From the NCBI RefSeq assembly GCF_900102035.1, contig NZ_LT629689.1:5986501-6050500 (forward strand): a stretch of 64,000 nt of DNA, given 5' to 3'. Positions 1 to 7,590 of the stretch are shown here, piece by piece. The notes under the pieces were generated by a model. That model searched no databases. It saw only the letters and a program-made list of their open reading frames with translations, and was not told the origin of the DNA. Source of the stretch: Pseudomonas extremaustralis. Lineage in GTDB: Bacteria; Pseudomonadota; Gammaproteobacteria; Pseudomonadales; Pseudomonadaceae. Within the stretch, counting starts at the first letter, position 1. Each line of letters opens with the position of its first letter. The position numbers and the translations under genes are program-made.

Positions 1-1
1 G

Positions 2-1126
2 CTTACACGGTTGCACCGAGAGCGCACATTACGGCCAGCGCACCAAATGCGTCGTATTGATCGCCAGACTTTGCGTCGTGCCTTGCAAGACCCTGCGGCG
101 ACGGCGTTGCTCTATAACCTCGAACAGGCCAATACCAGCGGTGAGGTTTTGCACTTTGATGTGCCCACTGTGTTCGAGGACCTTGATAATCCGGCCAATC
201 AGGCGTTGGCTGTTGTCCTTGGCGAAACCCTGCGACGCAGCCGTTACGTCATTGCCGCCTTGCAAAAGATCATTGATGGGGAGGGCGATACGGGGGCTCG
301 CTCCGCGTTGACTCCTCGGCTTGGACGGCGGATTGAGTTCCTCGAAGGCTTGCAGAGTGACCTTCGTAGAATTCAACGCAGGGAGCCGTTCTGCTCTCTG
401 CGCCAGCCTCGAATTTCCGCTGCCGGGCTCAACGCGGTTTCCGCTCATCCTGCTTACGCTCGGGCCTATCGTCATGGATGGTACGTGTTGCGTCCTGGTA
501 TTGACGGCAGTAGCGAGGGAGAGCGCTTATGGATCAGCCCGACATGGGAGATATACGAGCGTTGGTGCTACCTCCAGGTGGTGGCCATGATGAAGTCGAT
601 CTATCCCGGCCTGCAGTGGCGTGATCGTTGGCCCGGCACGAGCCTGGACTACATACGTTGTACCGGGCGAGGTATCGATACACAGGTCGATGTCTGGCTG
701 CAGGTACACTGCCCAGCGTTCGACCAGCCAGCTAGTCACGGATTTTCCAGCATTTCCGGGGCGCGTTACCCCGACATTGTTGTCACCGTGGAAAGCCCGG
801 CGGGGAGCTCGTTCCTTGTGATGGACGCCAAGTACCGGGTTGAGCGCAAGTGGGTGCTGGAGGGTATGGTGTCTGCGCATTTGTACCGGGACTGCTTGCG
901 CTGGAAGGGCCGCAAGCCGGATTTATCAATATTGCTGGTGCCTCGTGCAGGAGGTGCTCCCTTGTTGGAGACGATGACGTACCAGAAAGCCAATGGGGTT
1001 GGCGTCGCGGTGCTGAGCGTTGAACACAACGGATTGCAAGCGGTGTTAAAACCCTTTGCAAGGGGCCGCTCAGATTCAGAATCAGGGGAGCTTCCTAGGG
1101 CCGCAACTCCTTTGCCACTGAACTGA
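2..1126 (+). CDS. DUF2357-type PD-(D/E)XK nuclease, 5' truncated by the window edge
   Basis: The reading frame is open to the first base, so this is the C-terminal part of a longer protein. A helical segment containing a WEIYERW motif (about residues 179-185, counted from the TTG at base 11) precedes a nuclease core: PDIVV with Asp255, then MDAKYR with Asp272 and Lys274. This is the PD-(D/E)XK arrangement of McrC-like DUF2357 proteins, which usually work with an McrB-like AAA+ GTPase in type IV restriction of modified DNA. Such a partner would lie upstream and cannot be seen. Two small hydrophobic-protein genes follow on the same strand after 30 bp. The nuclease fold is fairly sure; the restriction role is inferred from the family. 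Confidence 0.7.
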   Translation, partial: LTRLHRERTLRPAHQMRRIDRQTLRRALQDPAATALLYNLEQANTSGEVLHFDVPTVFEDLDNPANQALAVVLGETLRRSRYVIAALQKIIDGEGDTGARSALTPRLGRRIEFLEGLQSDLRRIQRREPFCSLRQPRISAAGLNAVSAHPAYARAYRHGWYVLRPGIDGSSEGERLWISPTWEIYERWCYLQVVAMMKSIYPGLQWRDRWPGTSLDYIRCTGRGIDTQVDVWLQVHCPAFDQPASHGFSSISGARYPDIVVTVESPAGSSFLVMDAKYRVERKWVLEGMVSAHLYRDCLRWKGRKPDLSILLVPRAGGAPLLETMTYQKANGVGVAVLSVEHNGLQAVLKPFARGRSDSESGELPRAATPLPLN

Positions 1127-1156
1127 AACTTACGTAACGCTCAAAAAGGAAGCGCA

Positions 1157-1672
1157 ATGACAACAATAATTACAAAGGCGCAAGCCGAGTTGGAGCTTGC
1201 ACTCATGCAAGCTGAAAGTGATTCCATGGCCAGCAGCGATCTTTATATCTGGTTGCGCGAATGCGGTCTGTCGCCCGAAATCGCCGTACGAGTCAAAGAG
1301 CTGGTCAACGTGACTCAGCGCATCGGTAACAAGGTTGTCTCCATCGGCAAGCTGATCGTAATGAAGTTGCGCGACTTCATCACTGCGCATAAGAACCTGG
1401 CCATTGGCACCGTATTGGGTGCCGCTATCGCTTCGCTGATCGCTGCGATGCCGTTGCTCGGTTCGCTATTGGCGCCCTTGGGGGCACTGCTTGGCGTGAC
1501 GGTCGCGGCCACCGGTCATCAACGCGACAAGCATCCTGACGGGAACGGCAAAGTGGTGAGCCTAGAGGAGCTTCCGCAGCACCTGATCGAAATGGCCCGG
1601 ACGTACTTTGATCTGTTCATTGAGACGTTCCAGATCATCATGGCTGAGTTTGTCTCGGCGAAAACATCATGA
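1157..1672 (+). CDS. Hypothetical protein with central hydrophobic hairpin
   Basis: This 171-residue protein is not recognised. The N-terminal 75 residues are polar and helical. Residues about 76-115 form a Gly/Ala/Leu-rich hydrophobic stretch long enough for two membrane helices, and a polar then amphipathic helical tail follows. A Shine-Dalgarno-like AAGGAAGCGC precedes the ATG. Its stop overlaps the ATG of the next gene by four bases (ATGA), which indicates translational coupling. Lying 30 bp behind the nuclease gene, the two proteins could be membrane partners of that system. No function can be assigned. Confidence 0.7.
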   Translation: MTTIITKAQAELELALMQAESDSMASSDLYIWLRECGLSPEIAVRVKELVNVTQRIGNKVVSIGKLIVMKLRDFITAHKNLAIGTVLGAAIASLIAAMPLLGSLLAPLGALLGVTVAATGHQRDKHPDGNGKVVSLEELPQHLIEMARTYFDLFIETFQIIMAEFVSAKTS

Positions 1673-2229
1673 GTCGGTCACCGAAGGTCAGCAAAAAGCA
1701 GCTACTCAAGGTCATCGATGAGATTGAACGCTCGCCTCACGATCGTGTACGAATCCTGGGGGACGTGGGCATCAGCACGCTCGGTATAGGCCTCGGTGCT
1801 GCCGCGGCAGGCACTTTGGCAGGTATAGCGGGTGCGACCAGTATTCCGGTACTCACCACAGCCGCCGGTTGGGTTGGTGTCACTGCCGTAGCGGCGACGC
1901 CACTTGGCTGGGCACTAGGCGCTGCCGCAGCCGGTGGCGTTCTAACCTACGGAGTCTCGCGCTGGATTCGCGGCGGTGCGATGTCAGAGGGTCGCAAGCA
2001 GGAGTTATTGCTGGTTTATCAGGAGCGCTTGACTGAGTTGGAGGCTAAGGAGCGCATGGGAACTGTCACGCTTTTGGATAAGTCCGGATTTATTTCGTCA
2101 CTTCGAGAGGTGATCGAGAAAGACGTCATTAGTGTAGATAAGGCGCTCCGGCTGATTGAGGCGGTGGAAGGCGGGAAGATGGCATTACCTGAGGCTTATC
2201 GCTTGGTGAATGGGCTCTTACAGGATTAG
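1669..2229 (+). CDS. Hypothetical protein with glycine-rich hydrophobic segment
   Basis: This 186-residue protein is not recognised. A lysine-rich N-terminus is followed by a Gly/Ala-rich hydrophobic region (about residues 38-98) that resembles glycine-zipper membrane segments. The C-terminal 80 residues are polar and helical, starting near the sequence GRKQELL. The ATG overlaps the stop of the preceding gene (ATGA), so the two are probably made together. The shared design, hydrophobic Gly-rich core plus helical tail, suggests two subunits of one membrane-associated assembly. This is inference. Confidence 0.7.
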   Translation: MSRSPKVSKKQLLKVIDEIERSPHDRVRILGDVGISTLGIGLGAAAAGTLAGIAGATSIPVLTTAAGWVGVTAVAATPLGWALGAAAAGGVLTYGVSRWIRGGAMSEGRKQELLLVYQERLTELEAKERMGTVTLLDKSGFISSLREVIEKDVISVDKALRLIEAVEGGKMALPEAYRLVNGLLQD

Positions 2230-2382
2230 TGCGCGCAGGGTGCAGTAGTCAGTAAAACGCCGAAGGATCATCCGATCACGACGCGTCTTGTCGCGGTGTT
2301 CCTTCATGCTCGCCTCATCAGCAGGGCAAATGGTTTATACCGATCCTAACCGCTTGAATCAGTCACCATATGGGGCCGTAGC

Positions 2383-2502
2383 ATGAAAAATCTGTTCGCA
2401 GTTATTGGCGTCATCGTCGTTGTAAAAAAGGGCTATGAGTTCTTCCGTGAATACAACGAGATGAAACAGGAGCTGGAAAAACGCGCCGGTGATTCGGCCT
2501 GA
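2383..2502 (+). CDS. 39-residue membrane-anchored microprotein
   Basis: This short ORF has an uninterrupted frame of 40 codons. Residues 4-14 are strongly hydrophobic (FAVIGVIVVVK), then a charged helical tail carries alternating Glu, Lys and Arg. The layout, a short N-terminal anchor and a coiled-coil-like tail, matches the 85-residue protein at 6964-7221, and like that gene it is followed directly by a zinc-ribbon gene. That repeated context supports it being real. There is no strong Shine-Dalgarno sequence (GGGGCC lies nine bases upstream), so confidence is moderate. Confidence 0.5.
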   Translation: MKNLFAVIGVIVVVKKGYEFFREYNEMKQELEKRAGDSA

Positions 2503-2554
2503 CGCAGTACGGCGTCCACTACTCCATTAAATTTAAGACTAACAGGTTATCTCC

Positions 2555-2755
2555 ATGCCCTGGCCTCCCCATCCCTTCACATTCACTTGCCCTCAATGCC
2601 ACTGGCATAAAACAACGGTGCCACCCAGCGATGCGCTGCGTGAGGGCAAAGATTGGTTTTCGGCTTGCCCTTCATGCCAGCACGTCGACCTGGATGTCCG
2701 GCCTGCGACGGGGCTGGAGATCTTCAAGGCCAAGCTGTTGCAACCGTTCAACTGA
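2555..2755 (+). CDS. Small zinc-ribbon protein, copy A
   Basis: This 66-residue protein has a CPQC pair (residues 12-15) and a CPSC pair (38-41), the two knuckles of a zinc ribbon, with a helical C-terminus. It is clearly paralogous to the 66-residue protein at 7254-7454: both share a P-x-PFTF start, a W-x-KT segment, an SDAL motif, a DWF-x-x-CP motif and the same length. It may bind nucleic acid or a protein partner. Which one cannot be told from the sequence. Confidence 0.75.
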   Translation: MPWPPHPFTFTCPQCHWHKTTVPPSDALREGKDWFSACPSCQHVDLDVRPATGLEIFKAKLLQPFN

Positions 2756-2781
2756 AGTCCCATCTCGGTGCGAGGTTCGCG

Positions 2782-2991
2782 ATGCGTAACGATGAAACTG
2801 ACAGTCACGCGGATCACCTATCATCCACGGAGATTGAAGTTGAGGCAGTGGTCGAGTACAGCGAGGAATTAGCCACCATGATCCTTGATCAGGAGGCGAA
2901 TGGCCGGTTCCAGGAAATTGATATCGACGACATGCTCGCACTGCTTGACCGCATGATTCTCGAGGCCAAAGGCTTGGGCAGTGTGCATTAG
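2782..2991 (+). CDS. Acidic 69-residue hypothetical protein
   Basis: The open frame extends upstream to 2653, but that part overlaps the zinc-ribbon gene in another frame and looks like its shadow. The ATG at 2782, with CGAGG ten bases before it, gives a compact acidic helical protein that begins 26 bp after the zinc-ribbon stop. It has no recognisable domain. Its very acidic composition, with many Glu and Asp, would suit an inhibitor or antitoxin-like role, but nothing in the sequence proves this. It converges on the minus-strand peptidase gene, with which it shares four bases. Confidence 0.5.
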   Translation: MRNDETDSHADHLSSTEIEVEAVVEYSEELATMILDQEANGRFQEIDIDDMLALLDRMILEAKGLGSVH

Positions 2992-3665
2992 CTCTCCAGG
3001 CAGAGCGTCAACAACTGCTCCAGCTTGCAGGGTGATACCTGGCCGTCCATGCCCCAATGATCGCAAGAGTAGGTGCCGCCACGCACGGCTTTTCCTTCTT
3101 CGTCATAAACGGCGATGACCGCATTCCACAGTGATGCCTTGGGTGCTTCGCTGAGCGGGTCCAAGCACAGCAGGTGAGTGGGTTGGTAGACACCGTTATC
3201 CTCATAGCCCTGATGCCCCACTACCATCAACCAGTGGCCTTCCAGTTTCGACCAGCTGACGCAGATCAGGGCGACAGCGTCGCTTTTGATTGCATCCTGT
3301 ACAGCTTCCACGAGTTCTTTCTTATTGCCATTAATCAGCTCAGGCAGGATTCCTTCACCACGAAAATGCCCAGCCAAGCCAATCAGGTCCTTGGTGGTCG
3401 TGCCGCGGGAAACCAGTGCGCCATGCTCTCGTAGTGCGTTACGGAATCGGCCTTCGCGACTGCGCCCATCCCAGTCACCCATGTAGGCAATATGATCCCG
3501 CTTCAGCGCACCCAGAGTGATTAAGCCCATCATCAGTGCATAGGGTCCGCACGCGCCATCGGCATCACCTTGACGCATATGGACCAGGCCCGGCTCATCA
3601 AGGGCGCAGGTAATTGGGCCTTCGGGAGAAACCAATAGCCATGGGCTGACAAACATCTTGTTCAT
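2988..3665 (-). CDS. Papain/C39-like cysteine peptidase
   Basis: The frame is open further upstream (to 3719), but the ATG at 3665 has AAGGA eight bases before it and is preferred, giving 225 residues. The motif RQGDADGACGPYAL supplies a Gln32 (oxyanion) and Cys39 pair. GHW supplies His144, and LDPLS supplies Asp169. This is the residue order of papain-fold C39-like peptidases. No ABC transporter or double-glycine substrate is nearby, so it is not a bacteriocin exporter. Neighbours on the same strand are a HEPN protein and a WYL regulator, so a conflict or defence role is plausible but not shown. Confidence 0.6.
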   Translation of the reverse strand: MNKMFVSPWLLVSPEGPITCALDEPGLVHMRQGDADGACGPYALMMGLITLGALKRDHIAYMGDWDGRSREGRFRNALREHGALVSRGTTTKDLIGLAGHFRGEGILPELINGNKKELVEAVQDAIKSDAVALICVSWSKLEGHWLMVVGHQGYEDNGVYQPTHLLCLDPLSEAPKASLWNAVIAVYDEEGKAVRGGTYSCDHWGMDGQVSPCKLEQLLTLCLES

Positions 3666-3756
3666 TGCAAATTTCCTTGTTGCAAAACACGTTAAACGGG
3701 AACCTATTGGTCCCCTCAATCGCTGAATGTGGCAATTGCGATACTGGATGCAGAAG

Positions 3757-4461
3757 TCAGAGCTGGATCACCGGGTAGCAGGCATCTCCCCAGAGCGTGT
3801 CGGGATTATTGAGCATCAACTCGATGATCAACGGGACCAGCTTGCCGAGCAGACTGCTGCAGTCACGCAACTGGGGTCGGTTGATGCTGCTGTCCCACGT
3901 GGCGCCGCCATGCATTATTTGGTTGCGCAAGGTGTAGATTCGATTGAACAGCACGGCGAGCACTTCAGCGGTATCCCGTTGCGCCAGAGCCGCCTGGGCT
4001 CTGCGTCGGCCATCAGCAAAGCGGTCGGTCCATTGCTGTTCGGTGATCTTGCCATTCTGGTAATCCCAGAAACTCTGAAAAACGTACTGATTGTCCAACA
4101 GCACGCGAATGCTTCCAGAAAATTCAGACCACACCAACTTCTCAATCTGCCGCTCGTGGTCCAAGACGCACAGCTTGCGAAGAAAGGTGCGGAAGGTTTC
4201 CTGCTCGGACAGCCGGTAGTTCTCGTCGATGTCAGTCGCATAGGCCGCGTTGAAGGCAATCCATAAGAAAACGAAACGGCCGTCGGCGTCGTCTGCCTGC
4301 TCGGCCCGCTGCAACCAGCTCAAGGAACGGTGTACACGGAGGGTCAGATTGACGTGGTGATTGTCGCGTTCAAGGCGGTGACGCGCCTTAAGGGTCTGGT
4401 AATCCATGAGGGCTGGCTCGTTAAGACAGGTGGAGAAATATTGGTCAGATCGGAGTGTCAT
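3757..4461 (-). CDS. HEPN-domain protein (candidate RNase)
   Basis: This 234-residue, mostly helical protein carries LRNQIMHGG, giving an R179-x4-H184 motif. R-x4-6-H is the catalytic signature of HEPN ribonucleases found in toxins, abortive-infection proteins and CRISPR effectors. The overall form resembles the Apea-like HEPN group. The ATG at 4461 overlaps the end of the WYL gene by 17 bp, which suggests coupling. An internal ATG at 4407 is an alternative start, and neither has a good ribosome site. No obvious antitoxin is adjacent on the same strand. RNase activity is inferred from the motif. Confidence 0.65.
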   Translation of the reverse strand: MTLRSDQYFSTCLNEPALMDYQTLKARHRLERDNHHVNLTLRVHRSLSWLQRAEQADDADGRFVFLWIAFNAAYATDIDENYRLSEQETFRTFLRKLCVLDHERQIEKLVWSEFSGSIRVLLDNQYVFQSFWDYQNGKITEQQWTDRFADGRRRAQAALAQRDTAEVLAVLFNRIYTLRNQIMHGGATWDSSINRPQLRDCSSLLGKLVPLIIELMLNNPDTLWGDACYPVIQL

Positions 4462-5484
4462 GCAGGGCCAGACTTTGGCGCTGACAGTCGATCAAGGCCT
4501 GGCGCAAAGTCGTTGGCTCATCGACACGGATGGCACCGGCCTGTGACAGCAGCCACCATTTCAACTCCCAGCTATCGTTGACCGTAGCGGACAAGCGAGC
4601 GCCCTCAGGCTCAACTATCAGAGTCATATCCTCTGATAACGGCGTCTCACGCAGGCGCTTGGAGAGGGCAGGGTCGACCCAGGCACGCAATTGGATCGCT
4701 TGGGAAATACCAAACTGCATGGCACCACTCTGAATGTAATCTGGCAGGTCAAAGTCCACAGGACGCCGGCTAGGTTGCCCCTTTATCGTGACTGTTTCGA
4801 AGCGATGGACGGCATAAAGTCGCACATCGTCAAATGTATCGGCGCAGGCCACCAGATAGGTGATTTGCCCGCGTTGTACCAATGCCAGTGGGTTGAGCGT
4901 CAGCTCATGGACGCGGTTTTTGTTCGCCGACTGATAGAGGCAGAGCAACTGCAGGTCTTCCAGCAACGCTCGCTGAAGCAGGTCTAAATGCTCTGCCTTG
5001 ATGTCTGGAGCAATTAGATTCAACGTAGGTTGTACGCTGGCTACCTTATCGATCCAGCGCGCCGAAGCACTTTCCTCACTCAGCGCGCCGAAGCACTTTC
5101 CTCACTCAGTGCCTTGAGCTTCTGTCGCGCTTGGCTGAAACGAGGCTCTAGGCTTTTGAGCATCAGTCCGGGTACCAAAGGACGAATGCTGTCTTCCACC
5201 AGACTTAGGGTTAATGCCTCTCCCACTGTAATGCCAGGCAGGTCAATGGATCGACCGGGTTGCCAATACCAACCATAGGGTGTGCCTTTATCGTTGCAGT
5301 GCAGTGGAAACAGGCTCGACAGCTCGTTGAGGTCTCGCTCAACCGTGCGTTTTGTCGTGCGATGGCCGGCTTCTTCCAATTGCTGGTGCAGTTCGGCGGA
5401 GGTCAAGCCGGGGGCACGATTGGGTAGCAGTTTGAGCATTTCCCATTGGCGGGAGATGGTTCTGCGGGTCGAATGCGTGGGCAA
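4445..5484 (-). pseudogene. WYL-domain transcriptional regulator, split by a 26-bp tandem duplication
   Basis: Two frames together make one DeoR/WYL-type regulator. The first (5484-5080, TTG start with AAGGAAG upstream) holds the N-terminal winged helix, with TTKRTVERDLNEL as recognition helix. The second (about 5023-4445) holds the WYL-like ligand domain. A perfect 26-bp tandem duplication at 5055-5106 separates them; 26 is not a multiple of three. Removing one copy rejoins the frames exactly into a 337-residue protein that reads SARWIDKVASVQP across the join, as expected for WYL proteins. As sequenced, the repressor is truncated after 134 residues. It lies upstream of and overlaps the HEPN gene. 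Confidence 0.85.
5055..5106. repeat. Perfect 26-bp tandem direct duplication
   Basis: Bases 5055-5080 and 5081-5106 are identical and adjacent (each starts CAGCGCGCCGAAGCAC). The copy number sets the frame of the WYL regulator: one copy gives an intact 337-residue protein, two copies give a stop at the start of the second-read unit. Tandem repeats of this size are made and lost by slippage or recombination, so the allele could revert. Confidence 0.95.
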
Positions 5485-5593
5485 CGTTCGCTTCCTTACT
5501 CTGGCTCACGAAGCGCAGAGCATGGCGTGATGTATGGGTAATATCAACTAGTCATAAGTATTGGCGCTGAAAGGCCATCTGATCGCCGGAGGG

Positions 5594-5982
5594 GTGTGCT
5601 TTCGCCTTTCGCTGGGCTCCATTGCACTCTTCGCGTCATACCACGACAAGTACATCCACCTGCCTGCCCGATATGGCAATGTCAGACCTTGCAAACGCGT
5701 CACCGGCTAGACGGGAGCCTCAATGATCGTGATGGGCTGGGGAACACGCCGCTGCATTGGCTGCTGATCAACGGTCACTTGAAAGCTGCCCGGTACTTCA
5801 TCGCTTATTACGCGAAGTATGGCCTCGACCTGAGCGCGAAGAACCGCGAGGGCAATACCGCACGAAATATTACCCTGCTCAACAGCCATCATGCGCTGGC
5901 GCAACAGTTACTCACGGCTGAAATCGACAACTGCATCCGTGCGCTGCGCCTCTGGCGGGAAATGGGTCTTAATCATGCATGA
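5594..5982 (+). CDS. Ankyrin-repeat remnant or small ankyrin protein
   Basis: The frame beginning with GTG at 5596 (128 residues) contains a recognisable ankyrin unit from about residue 44: a DGLGNTPLHW motif, a helix, then KNREGNTARNI starting a second unit. The first 43 residues have no recognisable character. A good ribosome site (GGAGG at 5587) also serves a different GTG at 5594, whose frame (38 codons) ends just before the ankyrin unit. This suggests a frameshifted or 5'-degraded ankyrin gene. The last bases overlap the end of the converging WYL gene at 5969. Confidence 0.4.
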
Positions 5983-6844
5983 GCCACGGCCTCAGCTCCT
6001 TGATATTGCTGACCACGATCTGCTGGGCCTCCGGGTTGGTAGCCTGGTTTCTTGGGTCGATCTGATAGCGGCGCAATACGTACTTCACCAGTGCCTTGCG
6101 ACTGGCGACCACCAGTTGGCCATCTGTCATGCCGAAGTCGGTTTCAATGATTGCTTGCTGCGCGGCGTTCAAGCGGCCATCGGGGGTGAAGATGATTGGC
6201 ACTTCGGTGTTCCAATCATCATCCAGGTCGCGTGTGTTCTGCGACTCGTCGAGCAGATCCGGCTCGCCCCGCAGACGGCTCAATACAAAATCGCGGTACT
6301 GGCGGTTCTTCTCGCAGAAAGCGCGCACATGCCAGCGCATTCCGGTGTAGACCAGGGTATGAGGGGCAATCAGACGGATTTCCACGTTCGGCGTGTTGAG
6401 CGAAACGTATTCGGTTTCCAGGCGCAAACCGTCGCGACAAGCCGCGAGCAAGGGCCGCAGGATTTCTGGCCGAATAGGCCGGTCGGGCACTTCGAGAACC
6501 TTGGTGTGAGCGTACGCTAGCGCCAGCCCTTCGATGTGCGGCGCACGTTCATTGTTCTGGTAAAGCAGATGCAGGTAGGCACTGGCACTGTCATCAATGA
6601 ACTGCGGTTTGAACTGCTTGCTCGGGACGTAGCCTTTGCGTTGCTTGTCATATGTCAAGTTTCGGGGCGCATGTTCATTAATGTAAGTGTTGATGTCTTT
6701 CGAAGCTTGCTGGCGGCTGATGCCGAAGCTCTGCATCAGGTGTCCCGTCGTCAGGCGGCCTTCCCACCAGGCGACGGTCTCGATCAAACGATAGCGAAGT
6801 GCCAGATCCCAGCGCACTTGTTCGATGGATTGCTTGCGTTTCAT
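5969..6844 (-). CDS. BrxR/CapW-like WYL transcriptional regulator
   Basis: This 291-residue protein starts with a winged helix (WWEGRLTTGHL, then FGISRQQASKDI as recognition helix). A linker leads to a WYL-type domain (VYTGMRWHVRAFCEKN, with RDFVLSRL after it) and a C-terminal WCX-like part. This order, and the N-terminal wording, match the BrxR/CapW group that represses BREX, CBASS and other defence operons and senses an unknown ligand. GGAGCGGG lies just before the ATG. It is transcribed divergently from the GTPase operon, 119 bp away, which makes it the likely regulator of that operon. Regulation is inferred. Confidence 0.8.
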   Translation of the reverse strand: MKRKQSIEQVRWDLALRYRLIETVAWWEGRLTTGHLMQSFGISRQQASKDINTYINEHAPRNLTYDKQRKGYVPSKQFKPQFIDDSASAYLHLLYQNNERAPHIEGLALAYAHTKVLEVPDRPIRPEILRPLLAACRDGLRLETEYVSLNTPNVEIRLIAPHTLVYTGMRWHVRAFCEKNRQYRDFVLSRLRGEPDLLDESQNTRDLDDDWNTEVPIIFTPDGRLNAAQQAIIETDFGMTDGQLVVASRKALVKYVLRRYQIDPRNQATNPEAQQIVVSNIKELRPWLMHD

Positions 6845-6963
6845 ACCCGCTCCATGTGTTTGAATACTTTACCTGTATAAGTCTACATTCTAGACCTGTC
6901 GTAAATCACTACATATCGTGTGTCTGTCTTCGGAATACATCGAAGACATGAAAGGACTTGAGC
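6845..6963. promoter_or_regulatory. Divergent promoter/operator region of the GTPase operon
   Basis: This is the only sizeable gap between the BrxR-like gene and the GTPase operon. It is AT-richer than its surroundings. It contains a short inverted repeat, GTCTA-N5-TAGAC at 6881-6895, and two direct copies of ACCTGT at 6871 and 6894, spaced 23 bp apart, each followed by a TAA-x-TC segment. BrxR/CapW dimers bind inverted repeats at such divergent promoters, so these are operator candidates. I could not name clear -35/-10 boxes. Confidence 0.45.
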
Positions 6964-7221
6964 ATGAGTATGCCGGACGTGGTTTCGACGGGTGCACTGG
7001 TGGTGATGGGCGTCATCCTCCTGGTGCTGGCACAGCAGTGTTTGAAGTTGAGCGAGCTTTGGAAAATGGTTGCGCATTATCAGAAGGATTTGCGTTGGGC
7101 GCAGATCTGGGAATCGGAAAACCGCGAGTTGCGTTCGGCATTGCGGGCTGAGCGAGAGCACGTCGCGCAGCTGCAGCGAAAGCTGGAGCTGCTGCAAGCG
7201 CTGATCCCGCTCGCAGAATAA
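6964..7221 (+). CDS. Membrane-anchored coiled-coil protein, 85 residues
   Basis: This is the first gene of the GTPase operon. A hydrophobic helix at residues about 9-25 (GALVVMGVILLVLAQQC) is followed by a charged helix rich in Glu, Arg and Leu (residues 45-80) with heptad-like spacing. The ATG at 6964 has AGGA nine bases upstream; a TTG six bases earlier is less likely. It probably sits in the inner membrane with a cytoplasmic coiled coil. A shorter protein of the same plan, also followed by a zinc-ribbon gene, lies at 2383-2502. Confidence 0.7.
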   Translation: MSMPDVVSTGALVVMGVILLVLAQQCLKLSELWKMVAHYQKDLRWAQIWESENRELRSALRAEREHVAQLQRKLELLQALIPLAE

Positions 7222-7253
7222 TCCACAGCATCGCCATTCAGGAGAAGGCATTC

Positions 7254-7454
7254 ATGCCGATAAAACCCAGACCCTTCACATTTGTGTGTGAAGACTGCAA
7301 CTGGAAGAAAACCATTGCACCACGCAGCGATGCATTGATGCCCGGCGACTGGTTCGCCATCTGCCCAAAGTGCGGCGGCACCGCCTTGAAAATGCGCGCT
7401 GCAGGCTGGCTTGAGGCCACTGCAGCAGAGTTCATGGCACGTCGGGGACTTTGA
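7254..7454 (+). CDS. Small zinc-ribbon protein, copy B
   Basis: This 66-residue protein has CEDC (residues 12-15) and CPKC (37-40) knuckles and is a paralogue of the protein at 2555-2755, with the same length, the same N-terminal PFTF motif and the same SDAL motif. It starts 32 bp after the preceding gene, with AGGAGAAGG before the ATG. A likely role is a scaffold or nucleic-acid contact within the GTPase system; the sequence does not say which. Confidence 0.75.
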   Translation: MPIKPRPFTFVCEDCNWKKTIAPRSDALMPGDWFAICPKCGGTALKMRAAGWLEATAAEFMARRGL

Positions 7455-7590
7455 GCCGCGTGGCAGCAGACAAGAACAACATGGCTACGGTGGATCATGG
7501 CAATGTGGCATTATTTGTCGGTATCTTAATACACCTCAGCCGCACAGCGCGCTGTCGTTGGAAGATGGCGCACCAAGGAGTTTCAGGTTT

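Noticed and set aside
7411..7590. An upstream extension of the HSR1-like GTPase frame
   Set aside because: It overlaps the zinc-ribbon gene and the ATG at 7591 has a good ribosome site.
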